A stretch of 49,369 nucleotides of DNA from assembly GCA_947504035.1 (NCBI GenBank), contig CANNGA010000023.1, positions 1 through 49,369 on the forward strand. Direction: 5' to 3'. Position 1 is the first letter of the stretch, and each line of letters starts with the position of its first letter. The notes below the pieces were generated by a model that saw nothing but the letters and a program-made list of their open reading frames with translations, was not told the DNA's origin and made no database searches. Below, in pieces: positions 16,935-25,065 of this stretch. The DNA is from an uncultured Flavobacteriaceae bacterium. Lineage in GTDB: Bacteria; Bacteroidota; Bacteroidia; Flavobacteriales; Flavobacteriaceae. A program made the position numbers and the translations under genes.

Positions 16935-16942
16935 CAAATATA
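16935..16942 (-). promoter_or_regulatory. -7 promoter box of the DUF4870 gene
   Basis: Reads TATATTTG on the minus strand, fitting TAnnTTTG, 28 bp upstream of the start at 16906. No -33 element is evident. Confidence 0.4.
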
Positions 16943-17050
16943 TGTCTTTAATAAGGTACTTTGTTAAGCATAGTACCACTATTTAACACTTTATTAACAT
17001 TTGTCGCTATTTAAATATTTCATAACTTACAGCATCTAAAAACAGATGCT

Positions 17051-17506
17051 ATGACGTTAACACCTCGCAAATTAAATATGTTTAGTCTTATGAAGTTACC
17101 TTCTGCCTACTTGTGTGGTGTGCGGGTAAAACAGTTAGATGAGACAGCATGTACCGTTACGGTAAAGCACCGATGGATCAATCAAAATCCATTTAAATCT
17201 ATGTTTTGGGCAGTACAAGGTATGGCGGCAGAGCTGTCTACAGGCGCTTTAATGATTGGTAAGATTCAAGAGACAGGACAACGCATATCTATGCTAGTGA
17301 CTTCTAATAAGGCGACATTTACAAAAAAAGCAACAGGACGTATTGTATTTACATGTCATGATGGTGCTGCTATAGATGCTGTTTTACGTACAGCGATTGC
17401 AACAGGAGAGGGGGAAACAGTAACCTTAACAGCCGTAGGTCATAATGCAGATGGGATAGAAGTATCTACATTCCATTTTGAATGGAGTGTGAAGCTTAAA
17501 CAGTAG
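17051..17506 (+). CDS. DUF4442 (hotdog-fold) protein
   Basis: A 151-residue soluble protein with the layout of DUF4442, a branch of the hotdog/thioesterase superfamily: an N-terminal helix region (FSLMKLPSAYLCGVRV), the strand VTVKHRWINQNPFKSMFWAVQGMAAELSTGAL containing the central hotdog helix, and C-terminal strands ending in FHFEWSVK. Members may act as thioesterases on acyl-CoA, but a catalytic residue cannot be stated with confidence. It is followed, 100 bp on, by a TIGR00266 protein in the same direction. Confidence 0.8.
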   Translation: MTLTPRKLNMFSLMKLPSAYLCGVRVKQLDETACTVTVKHRWINQNPFKSMFWAVQGMAAELSTGALMIGKIQETGQRISMLVTSNKATFTKKATGRIVFTCHDGAAIDAVLRTAIATGEGETVTLTAVGHNADGIEVSTFHFEWSVKLKQ

Positions 17507-17608
17507 TTAGCCCTTATAGATTAGAGCGCGATTGTATTTATGGCGTTTTGGGTGTAACAAAATTGCGTTAGAGGTAACCTATAGCATGAATCTATAACAT
17601 ATTATATA

Positions 17609-18409
17609 ATGAGAGCACACGAGATAGACTATCGCATTTATGGCGAAGAAATGCAATACGTAGAAATAGAACTAGACCCTAAAGAGGCTGTTGTAGCCGA
17701 GTCTGGTAGTTTTATGATGATGGATGATGGCATACAAATGGAAACCATTTTTGGAGATGGCTCCAGAAAGGATTCCGGTTTCCTTGGGAAGTTACTTGGT
17801 GCAGGAAAACGTGTTTTAACAGGCGAAAGTTTATTTATGACTGCATTTTACAATACCCGATCTGGGAAGCGTAACGTATCTTTTGCCTCGCCGTATCCTG
17901 GTAAAATCATGCCTATAGACCTCACGCGTTTTCGCGGTAAGTTTATTTGCCAAAAAGACGCCTTTTTATGTGCAGCTAAAGGCGTAAGCGTAGGCATAGA
18001 GTTTTCTAAAAAACTAGGCAGCGGTTTATTTGGAGGCGAAGGTTTTATCATGCAAAAATTAGAAGGCGATGGTATGGCGTTTGTACATGCAGGAGGCACT
18101 ACAGCAGTAAAAGAGCTAGGTGCAGGCGAAACCCTTCGTGTAGATACCGGTTGTATTATTGGATTTGACAGTACCATAGATTACGATATAGAATTTGTAG
18201 GTGGTATAAAAAATACTGTTTTTGGTGGTGAAGGTTTATTCTTTGCCAAACTACAGGGGCCTGGTACCGTATATGTACAATCCTTACCGTTTAGCAGATT
18301 GGCAAGTCGCGTCTGGGCTGCAGCCCCTCAAACAGGTGGGAAAAGCAAAGGTGAAGGCGGATTTCTAGGAAGCATTGGCGAATTATTAGATGGCGATAAC
18401 CGTTTTTAA
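17609..18409 (+). CDS. TIGR00266/AIM24-family protein
   Basis: A 266-residue soluble beta-rich protein of the AIM24 family. Family marks are VEIELDPKEAVVAESGSFMMMDDGI near the start, the Gly-rich GEGLFFAKLQGPGTVYVQSLP segment near 215, and the short tail after LASRVWAA. A glycine-rich insertion (GFLGKLLGAGKRVLTGESLFM, with no true P-loop) is typical. Biochemical function is unknown; the yeast relative is mitochondrial. Operonic linkage to the DUF4442 gene is possible but not shown. Confidence 0.9.
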   Translation: MRAHEIDYRIYGEEMQYVEIELDPKEAVVAESGSFMMMDDGIQMETIFGDGSRKDSGFLGKLLGAGKRVLTGESLFMTAFYNTRSGKRNVSFASPYPGKIMPIDLTRFRGKFICQKDAFLCAAKGVSVGIEFSKKLGSGLFGGEGFIMQKLEGDGMAFVHAGGTTAVKELGAGETLRVDTGCIIGFDSTIDYDIEFVGGIKNTVFGGEGLFFAKLQGPGTVYVQSLPFSRLASRVWAAAPQTGGKSKGEGGFLGSIGELLDGDNRF

Positions 18410-18685
18410 ATAGGACTTTAAATTCATGTAAACGCTGGGCTTAAGGACATCTTATTTTAAATACCGGCAAATAAATGCTGCTAAAGCGAGGCCATCTGTC
18501 ACGTTTGCATTCTAACTAAGGCAACAGCATGTGTTTAAGATCTAAATTTAACAGTTTTGTGTGTTTTTACAGTGTTGTTTTTATGTGATTTTATTTATTT
18601 TTACGACATCATTTCTTACTATGAAATAAGGTGGAAACGATTCACCTTGTTGCACATACGTTAAGAGCGTTAAAATGACACACAA

Positions 18686-19390
18686 ATGGTTAAAGCAATT
18701 TTGCATCATGATGGCGAGGCCGCTAATTTAAGATATTTTGAGTACGAAATACGAAAGTCATGCGATCATGAAGGCTTACCTTACGCCAATACTGTAGGGT
18801 TAAAACATGTTATCGTTGCTGTAGAAGCTACAAGCGATACAATATGGTGGGAATTAGCGATTTCAGACAACCGTAGCGTTCCAAAACTGGTTATTGAACT
18901 TTTGCCTGCTATATTGGGGCAACCTACACGGTACATTAATTTATACGATTGTCAAATTGCAAAACAAAAAACAACATTTTCGGCAGATTCTAATCAACCG
19001 CTTACAGAACTGCTCATGATTACAGCTCAAGGGATGGAACAATCGCATTCTAAAGCCATATATGCTACCAAACTTCGAAAAACGTTTGATGCAGATGACG
19101 CTCCCATAAGTTCTCAAACCGCTGCAACTCCCGAAAAAGATATTGTAGATAGCTATTTTACAGATACAGAAGGAACGCGAATTGAAGCTTATTCGGCTAA
19201 TATGCACATCATATTACATTTGGTAACGCGTCATAGAATAGGAGATGTACTTTCTTTGAATTTAAATGATCCTTTATACGATTTCGAATATGAAGGTGTC
19301 CTGCTCAAGAATGATACCTTAGAAGGCATTAAGATTGAAGCAGACATACAACGCATTCCCTTAAAAGTTGTAGAACCAACATTAGTATAA
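18686..19390 (+). CDS. tssD: Type VI secretion tube protein TssD/Hcp with C-terminal extension
   Basis: A 234-residue protein. Residues 1 to about 145 follow the Bacteroidota TssD (Hcp) pattern: AILHHDGEAANL, then D-HEG-PY, the strand HVIVAVEAT-DTIWWELA, INLYDCQIAKQ, and F-ADSNQPLTELLMITAQG. Residues ~155-234 are an added beta-rich domain (YFTDTEGTRIEAY to LKVVEP) beyond the usual ~130-residue tube subunit. In subtype iii systems of Bacteroidota, Hcp-like subunits form the tube and can carry effectors; the extension may be the docking part (inference). It is followed one base later by the metzincin gene, so effector and carrier are made together. No other T6SS structural gene lies in the window. 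Confidence 0.8.
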   Translation: MVKAILHHDGEAANLRYFEYEIRKSCDHEGLPYANTVGLKHVIVAVEATSDTIWWELAISDNRSVPKLVIELLPAILGQPTRYINLYDCQIAKQKTTFSADSNQPLTELLMITAQGMEQSHSKAIYATKLRKTFDADDAPISSQTAATPEKDIVDSYFTDTEGTRIEAYSANMHIILHLVTRHRIGDVLSLNLNDPLYDFEYEGVLLKNDTLEGIKIEADIQRIPLKVVEPTLV

Positions 19391-19391
19391 T

Positions 19392-21008
19392 ATGAAAAAA
19401 ACAGGATTTACCATTTCCTTTGAAGATGGCGCAACACATACATTGTATCTTCAAGCCTTAGAGCAAGCGGCATACGTAGCGACTGTACAACCCAAAGCAT
19501 TCGATGGAAGCTACGGTATAGATTGGTGTACCATGAACAGCGATTTTACCAAAATAGAAACGTTTCAAGAAACAAAAGTCTCTGATATTAGTCATGTTTT
19601 AGACCCCAATACAACACAATTTAAGCCCAACCCTACCGAGGCAGAACAGCAAAGTTGTGTGAAAGCCCTGTACCCCACAGCTACTTTTTTGAACACTTCT
19701 GTGCCCATAACATGGATACATTTGGCTAAAAATAAGGTCGCTACCTTAGAGATTACACCTGTTTTAATTAGTGGTAGCACCGATAAAAAGCATGATTTTC
19801 TCACTATCGAGAAAAACAGCAATTTTGAGATTAGTCATAAAGGAGTAAGTGATGCAGGAGCTACAGCACCGCCCGTAAAACTAAAACACTTTAAAAGTGG
19901 AAAACCGCTAACTGTAGAAATTAAGGCGTTGCAGACCTTTACCCAAGCCCAAGAGTTACTTATTAAAGATTATTTGGGGCGCGATGTTGGTAAAATAGAA
20001 ATGGCAGCCAATGCCCCTGTCGATTTAGATATAAAAATTATTCCTGTAGTATTTAACCCCACCACACAAATCGCAGATGCCCAAAGGCTCTACGCAGCGG
20101 CATTGCAATCGCAAAACCACCAGCAGAACAATTTAAAGCAAACATTACAAGAAAAAGCATTTAACCAAGTTGGTGTGCATTGTAACATATTGCCTATAGA
20201 TCCAACTCCAGAGTGTGTTCTTGTGGATACCACAAAAGACAATTGGAGCCAGTTTTATAAACAAGGAATACTTCAAGATTGGAACTATACACAAACCTCT
20301 TTAAAACCCAAAGTTTCTGTAGATGAAGACGGCGAGAAAAGGTATCATGCCAGGAGTTTAGAGACACGACGTTTTGTATTGGATAAATTAGAAGATGCCT
20401 ATTATAAACAATTTGATCCAAAGAAAACATTTAAAGGAGCTCTAATTTTTGTAACCGATAAGGATTATAAGGAAGCCAATTACCAAGGCTACTCACAAAC
20501 AGATCCATTGCGAAGTCAAGGCACCATTGTATTTAAAAAAGGCTTACAAGATGCTACCGTATATGCTCATGAGTTGGGACATATGTTAGGTTTGGAGCAT
20601 AATTTTTTTAAGGATTTAAAAAACTTAAATGAAACAAATAACAATTTAAAAGACCTTGTTAAAGGTAAAAGCATTTCTGATAGAAAGCAGGCGATAAATA
20701 ATATAATCCATCATCAAGAAGCTTATATTGTTAAAAATATTGAAGAGTTAAAAGAGTTGAAACTAGAAAATAAATCTAAGAATGTTCAAATAATTAAAGA
20801 AAAAGAAGAAGATATAGAGAGCACTAAAAAGTTAGTGCAAAAAGAAAAAGATAAGTTAAAAAAGATATCAATCAATACTACTATTGCTAATCTCAAAGTA
20901 GTTAGAGGAAAATCTAAAAATTTTATGGATTATATAAATGATCGGATTTATTTTAGTAAAACACAAGCAGAGATATTAAAAGGAGAAGCTAATGATTTCT
21001 ATAGATAA
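19392..21008 (+). CDS. Putative type VI effector with metzincin zinc-protease domain
   Basis: A 538-residue protein without a signal peptide. An N-terminal ~60-residue domain contains FDGSYGIDW (37-45), followed by a beta-rich middle region to about 240. The C-terminal half is a zinc protease: HELGHMLGLEH (393-403) is the metzincin HExxHxxGxxH motif, and NFMDY (Met512) is a plausible Met-turn. Between them lies a ~75-residue Lys/Glu-rich coiled-coil-like insertion (about 425-500) that replaces the usual short linker. The gene follows the extended TssD by one base and overlaps a lipoprotein gene by 17 bp, the classic carrier-toxin-immunity order. By eye the DNA becomes more AT-rich from about 20600. 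The target is unknown; cell-wall or membrane-protein cleavage in the prey is speculation. Confidence 0.75.
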   Translation: MKKTGFTISFEDGATHTLYLQALEQAAYVATVQPKAFDGSYGIDWCTMNSDFTKIETFQETKVSDISHVLDPNTTQFKPNPTEAEQQSCVKALYPTATFLNTSVPITWIHLAKNKVATLEITPVLISGSTDKKHDFLTIEKNSNFEISHKGVSDAGATAPPVKLKHFKSGKPLTVEIKALQTFTQAQELLIKDYLGRDVGKIEMAANAPVDLDIKIIPVVFNPTTQIADAQRLYAAALQSQNHQQNNLKQTLQEKAFNQVGVHCNILPIDPTPECVLVDTTKDNWSQFYKQGILQDWNYTQTSLKPKVSVDEDGEKRYHARSLETRRFVLDKLEDAYYKQFDPKKTFKGALIFVTDKDYKEANYQGYSQTDPLRSQGTIVFKKGLQDATVYAHELGHMLGLEHNFFKDLKNLNETNNNLKDLVKGKSISDRKQAINNIIHHQEAYIVKNIEELKELKLENKSKNVQIIKEKEEDIESTKKLVQKEKDKLKKISINTTIANLKVVRGKSKNFMDYINDRIYFSKTQAEILKGEANDFYR

Positions 21009-21594
21009 ACAGTGTTGCAGCTTCTATTGCAAAAACATAATTAAGTTAGTCTTGGTCATGATTTTATTTGTTTTTACTTCATGTACTTCATACAAAAAAC
21101 TGCCCAAAGAAGACCTTATAAAAGATTCAGATTTTAAACATTATATCACCTTTAGTAGTTATTTATGGTCTAAAAATGAAAATAACAGCCTCGTGATTCA
21201 TAAAAAGAATTTCAGAAAAGTGTGTAGAAAACCATGGAGCCCTAAATATGATTATTTTAGTACACTAAAATCATATAGCTTTCTCTTATCTATTAATAAA
21301 AAGGAAATAGTTGAAGCGCTTTCTTTTTCAGAAAAAGCAAAGGTTTTGGGATACTCTATAGAATATCTATACCGCTGTCAAAAAGAAATAGCGAAACAAG
21401 ATTCCATCAAGCAATTACAATTCATTTATCGTACAATGCGATTGCAAAACAATGATAATACTAATTATAACCGAGAATTTAAAGCTCATAATTACTATGG
21501 TTTAAAGTATTTGAAAGAAGAACATTTAAAACATTATAAGGTTTTACCAAATCTCGATACTACTACTGTAAGATCGTATCGTATTACTCCATAG
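20992..21594 (+). CDS. Lipoprotein, putative immunity to the metzincin effector
   Basis: A 200-residue lipoprotein with a long N-region, hydrophobic core and lipobox FTSC (Cys31). The rest is charged and Tyr/Lys-rich, with no family I recognise. The start at 20992 is preceded by an AGGAG Shine-Dalgarno-like run and lies inside the 3' end of the protease gene (17-bp overlap). An internal start at Met23 would leave too short a signal. Position straight after a toxin gene, overlap and periplasmic lipid anchor all fit an immunity protein that blocks an incoming protease, an inference from context. AT-rich by eye, like the toxin's 3' part. Confidence 0.65.
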   Translation: MISIDKQCCSFYCKNIIKLVLVMILFVFTSCTSYKKLPKEDLIKDSDFKHYITFSSYLWSKNENNSLVIHKKNFRKVCRKPWSPKYDYFSTLKSYSFLLSINKKEIVEALSFSEKAKVLGYSIEYLYRCQKEIAKQDSIKQLQFIYRTMRLQNNDNTNYNREFKAHNYYGLKYLKEEHLKHYKVLPNLDTTTVRSYRITP

Positions 21595-21622
21595 AGATAT
21601 CTCAATATTTTGCAGTAAAAGG

Positions 21623-21645
21623 ATACACAATTTATTACAATGATA
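21623..21645. repeat. 23-bp sequence shared with the YwqK gene (copy 1)
   Basis: These 23 bases are identical to 22975-22997. Both copies read YTIYYND in the frame of the adjacent gene. Copy 1 ends 5 bp before the ATG of the orphan metzincin module; copy 2 lies in the 3' part of the YwqK-family gene. Confidence 0.85.
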
Positions 21646-21650
21646 CGAGG

Positions 21651-22010
21651 ATGCTTTTAGATGAGTTAGAAGATTGTTTTTATGATAAATATGGAAGAAG
21701 TCATAAAGGTGCATTAGTTTTCGTTTTAGAAAAAGACTTCGATAGATTAAATACCTTGGGCTATTCACAAAATAGTCCTTTAAGAAGTCAAGGTACTATA
21801 ATATTTAAGGGAGGGATTATTTTAAGCGATGTTTATTCCCATGAATTAGGGCATTTTTTAGGATTAGAACATACTTTCTTAAAAGAACAAAACGCTAATA
21901 AAATAAATACTAGTATAATTACTAAAAAAAATAATGATATACAGAGACTCTATTTTCATAAACATCAAATTTCAACGATGAGAGAAGAAGTTAAATCTTT
22001 TTATAAATGA
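21651..22010 (+). pseudogene. Orphan metzincin toxin module (truncated)
   Basis: A 119-residue fragment matching the C-terminal catalytic part of the 538-residue effector. LLDELEDCFYDKY aligns with VLDKLEDAYYKQF, GYSQNSPLRSQGTI with GYSQTDPLRSQGTI, and the zinc motif is intact (HELGHFLGLEH, 64-74). The C-terminal YFHKHQ...VKSFYK aligns with YFSKTQ...ANDFYR. The N-terminal delivery region and the coiled-coil insertion are missing, and no MDY Met-turn is seen. The frame stays open upstream of the ATG without a clear start. Its stop overlaps the YwqK start as ATGA. It could be a silent cassette awaiting recombination, a decaying remnant, or a small expressed protease. Confidence 0.7.
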
Positions 22011-23086
22011 ATATCAAAAAAAGTATAGTCTTTGTTTTACTTTTATCTCAATGCGTTTTTGCTCAGAACCAAGAGCATATACTTGATAAATCGAAACGAA
22101 TAGATGTCGAGTATGTATTTGTAGATGAGACAAATAAAGAGAAACGATCAGCGATAGGTTGCGTAAAAAAAATGTATAGAGGACCTAAAAAAAAGGTCTC
22201 TAGTAGAGATACTTGTTATTTTTCAAATACTATAAGTGAACATCCTAAGTATTTGTTTCAGAGCAAAGTACGTTTAGAAGAACTAAAGGATAATGTGTGG
22301 AGGTATTATTTAGTTTATAATAAAAGCTGTTTTTCTAATGCATTAGGAAAAGACTCTATACCGTTAGAAGGTTATTTTAAAACATTTGATACCACTAAGC
22401 CTAATTATCCTATTTTAGGAGAAGAAGAGCCTTCTTTATATCGTAAACCAAATATTGGAGATTTTAATGATGCTCCAACATTAAAAACAGTGCCATTAAA
22501 AGCGATTACCAATTCTGAAGGATGGTTTAAAAAAGGGCTGAAAGATAGGAAATGGATTTATAAATCTTCTGATTTTGCTAGAATTGAAGCCTTTTATAAA
22601 GATGGTATGAGGGAAGGTACATATAATGTTTATAATACTAAAGACAGTATCCTGTACCAAACAGTTTTTGTAAAAGGAACGGGAATTGAAAAGATCTATC
22701 GCAAAAATGGAAGTATGTATCACATTAAACATTTTAAAAATGGAAATCTAGATTATTCTAAACCTTATGAGATTTATTATAACAATAATGGAATAGCTTT
22801 TAGAGCAGATTATGAAAAAGGAATTGTAACGCACTATTATAAAAACGGAACAGTTTTTAAAGTGTTTCATGTAAAAATGATTGAAGACCGTCTATATAAA
22901 GAGGGGGTATATTGGGTTTATAATGAGAGTGGGACTTTAAAAGAAAAAAGATATTACAACAAAAATAAATCGGTATACACAATTTATTACAATGATAAAG
23001 AGAGAATAGAAACTATTGAATCTGGCAATATGATTCAACATTATAAAAAAGGAAAACTAAAAAAAATTATGTTTAGAAAAGAGTAG
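22007..23086 (+). CDS. YwqK/MORN-type repeat protein, putative immunity protein
   Basis: A 359-residue secreted protein with a signal peptide ending CVFAQ (about residue 20). From about residue 165 on it has repeated MORN/YwqK-like units (GWFKKGLKDRKWIYK, AFYKDGMREGTYNVY, HFKNGNLDYSKPYEIYY, RYYNKNKSVYTIYYND, HYKKGKLKKI). YwqK-family proteins in Bacteroidota are often found next to toxins and annotated as antitoxins. Here the start overlaps the stop of the orphan metzincin module by 4 bp, which supports an effector/immunity pairing. AT-rich by eye. No partner upstream other than the truncated module. Confidence 0.75.
   Translation: MNIKKSIVFVLLLSQCVFAQNQEHILDKSKRIDVEYVFVDETNKEKRSAIGCVKKMYRGPKKKVSSRDTCYFSNTISEHPKYLFQSKVRLEELKDNVWRYYLVYNKSCFSNALGKDSIPLEGYFKTFDTTKPNYPILGEEEPSLYRKPNIGDFNDAPTLKTVPLKAITNSEGWFKKGLKDRKWIYKSSDFARIEAFYKDGMREGTYNVYNTKDSILYQTVFVKGTGIEKIYRKNGSMYHIKHFKNGNLDYSKPYEIYYNNNGIAFRADYEKGIVTHYYKNGTVFKVFHVKMIEDRLYKEGVYWVYNESGTLKEKRYYNKNKSVYTIYYNDKERIETIESGNMIQHYKKGKLKKIMFRKE
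22975..22997. repeat. 23-bp sequence shared with the orphan toxin junction (copy 2)
   Basis: Exact second copy of 21623-21645, 1352 bp downstream and in the same orientation, within one of the last repeat units of the YwqK-type gene. Confidence 0.85.
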
Positions 23087-23686
23087 AACTAGTATAGATT
23101 AAAACATACAGTGCAACTACGAATTGTATAACACCCGTGAAGGACATGTAAAAACAATATAAGATTTCAAGGATGGATAGGTATTGCTTTTTTGTGTAGA
23201 GTAAAGCTTAGTCAAGAGCTAGTAAATGTCTGCTCTAAAAGTTTGAAGTTTTTGTTGTAAATTGGATGTCAGCGGCTTTTAGATCTTAGACATAAAATAC
23301 ATTAGGAAGCTACTTGTGCTGTATATATAGTGGTTTTGTAAGAATATATATTATATAAAAGATCTTTTAAAAAGAGATTTTGTATAGCTTTTTATTTTCA
23401 ATAATTTGCTTAATACTTGCAAGGTGAAAAAATAAAATTTAATTTTAAAGGCAATAAAAAAGAGGGGGTGTTAGGGCTTAGGTCTCATAAATACTAAGTG
23501 TTCAATAGAATAGCGTTAATTTTTTTTGAAATTATTTTAATAGTAAAGCTGTTAAATTCATACTAAAATAAGGAATTAAAGTAATTTTTGATTAAATTTA
23601 ACGTCAAATAGTGAAACAAAAAATAAAATTATCCTACTTACACATCAAATCAATCATTAATCAAACACCACAAACAAAAAAACAAA
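23087..23686. other. 600-bp AT-rich intergenic region
   Basis: No acceptable ORF, tRNA or strong hairpin was found between the YwqK-type gene and the 65-residue protein. It is AT-rich and marks the downstream edge of the effector island. It may hold the promoter of the 65-residue gene and degraded island sequence. Confidence 0.5.
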
Positions 23687-23884
23687 ATGGCAAGAGCAAT
23701 GTTAGAGTACACCAAAACAATACTAGATAAAGTTAGTTTTGATGCTTCATTGTTTTGCAAAGAAGTACAGAAAGCAGTAAATCGTTTACTGCCGTATGAG
23801 ATAGAAGAACTTAAACAGTACATTCTGTCTTTGGTACAGCAAAACCCAGAGTTAAACCAATGTATGGTTTACTTGAAAGCATAA
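23687..23884 (+). CDS. Small conserved-looking hypothetical protein
   Basis: A 65-residue soluble protein, helical in character, with hydrophobic positions spaced as in amphipathic helices (LEYTKTILDKVSF, FCKEVQKAVNRLL, IEELKQYILSLVQQN). It contains two Cys residues. I do not name a family, although small proteins of this type (MLEYTKTILDKVSFD start) recall a flavobacterial hypothetical family. It has a 600-bp leader region and a strong terminator right after its stop, so it is a compact monocistronic transcript, as for a highly expressed small protein. Confidence 0.7.
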   Translation: MARAMLEYTKTILDKVSFDASLFCKEVQKAVNRLLPYEIEELKQYILSLVQQNPELNQCMVYLKA

Positions 23885-23888
23885 TACT

Positions 23889-23917
23889 AAAAAAAGCGAC
23901 CTTAGGTCGCTTTTTTT
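23889..23917. terminator. Strong bidirectional terminator
   Basis: AAAAAAAGCGACC / GGTCGCTTTTTTT with a 3-nt TTA loop, between the small plus-strand gene and the convergent oxyR. T runs exist on both strands, so it can end both transcripts. Confidence 0.9.
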
Positions 23918-23968
23918 AGTTATAGCCTGTAGGTAGGCGTGGGTGTATCTGGATTTAACGCTCAAGTA

Positions 23969-24910
23969 TTAGTGTTGCGGTAAAGGACTTATAATTTGTA
24001 CATCTTGAAATTTTATAGCCCCTCTTATAATACCAGCAATAACGTCTTGCATCGCTTCTATAATGTGCATTTTAAGCTCGCTTTTATGGTAAATTAAACT
24101 CACCTCTCTAGCAGGGCTAGGCGCTTCAAAATAGTGTAAGTTTTCTTTAGCATTCGTGTTGAGGTCTAAAGTGTGCAAGTATGGTAATAGAGTCATGCCT
24201 AAACCTTCATTAGAAAGCTTAACGAGTGTTTCTATACTACCACTTTCCAGTTGAAATTTATCGTCTATTTGGTTTTTAAACGCCTTGCAAAGATTAATGA
24301 CACCGTCTCTAAAACAGTGGCCGTCTTCCAAGAGTAATAAGTCTTCTATAACCAAATCATCGGCATTAATTTTCTCTTGTGTGTGCAGTTTATGGCCTTT
24401 AGGAATATAGGCTACAAAAGGTTCAAAAAAGAGAACACGCTCTTTAATACGTTCATCTTGGAGCGGTGTTGCTGCTATGGCTGCATCTAAATGCCCGTCG
24501 TTAATACGATTGATAATTTCTTCGGTGGTAAGCTCCTCTATCTTTAATTTAATTTTAGGGTATTTTTTTATAAAAGTCTTTAAAAACATAGGGAGTAAAG
24601 TCGGCATAACGGTAGGAATGATGCCCAGCTTAAATTCACCACCAACATAGCCTTTTTGCTGGTCTACAATGTCTTGAATACGGTAGGATTCATTGACAAT
24701 GTTTTTTGCCTGATTTACAATTTTATTACCGATATCTGTAAGCTCTATAGGTTTTTTACTTCTATCGAAAATTAGAATGTCGAGCTCGTCTTCTAATTTT
24801 TGTATCTGCATACTAAGCGTAGGTTGGGTCACAAAACATTTTTCTGCCGCTTTGGTGAAATTTTGATGCTCTGCCACAGCTAAGACATAGTATAATTGCG
24901 TAATCGTCAT
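23969..24910 (-). CDS. oxyR: Hydrogen-peroxide-sensing LysR regulator OxyR
   Basis: A 313-residue LysR-family activator. The N-terminal winged HTH (MTITQLYYVLAVAEHQNFTKAAE...QPTLSMQIQKLE) is followed by a substrate-binding-type regulatory domain. The peroxide-sensing cysteines are present at the same positions as in Escherichia coli OxyR: Cys199 and Cys208 in GHCFRDGVINLC. Oxidation forms a disulfide between them and activates antioxidant genes. The gene stands alone and shares a terminator with the small convergent gene. trxB elsewhere in the window would be a plausible functional partner for reduction. Confidence 0.94.
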   Translation of the reverse strand: MTITQLYYVLAVAEHQNFTKAAEKCFVTQPTLSMQIQKLEDELDILIFDRSKKPIELTDIGNKIVNQAKNIVNESYRIQDIVDQQKGYVGGEFKLGIIPTVMPTLLPMFLKTFIKKYPKIKLKIEELTTEEIINRINDGHLDAAIAATPLQDERIKERVLFFEPFVAYIPKGHKLHTQEKINADDLVIEDLLLLEDGHCFRDGVINLCKAFKNQIDDKFQLESGSIETLVKLSNEGLGMTLLPYLHTLDLNTNAKENLHYFEAPSPAREVSLIYHKSELKMHIIEAMQDVIAGIIRGAIKFQDVQIISPLPQH

Positions 24911-25065
24911 TGAAATAAGTTTAGGCTATAAAAATATAAAAACTATTGATAGGCCTTATCGTCAAATCGTGTTATTATCTAAAATTTAAAAGCAGTACTT
25001 TATTTTTATGATTTTAATGTGATTTGCCACTGTTTTTACTGAGATTGTTTATAGGTGGTACCGTT

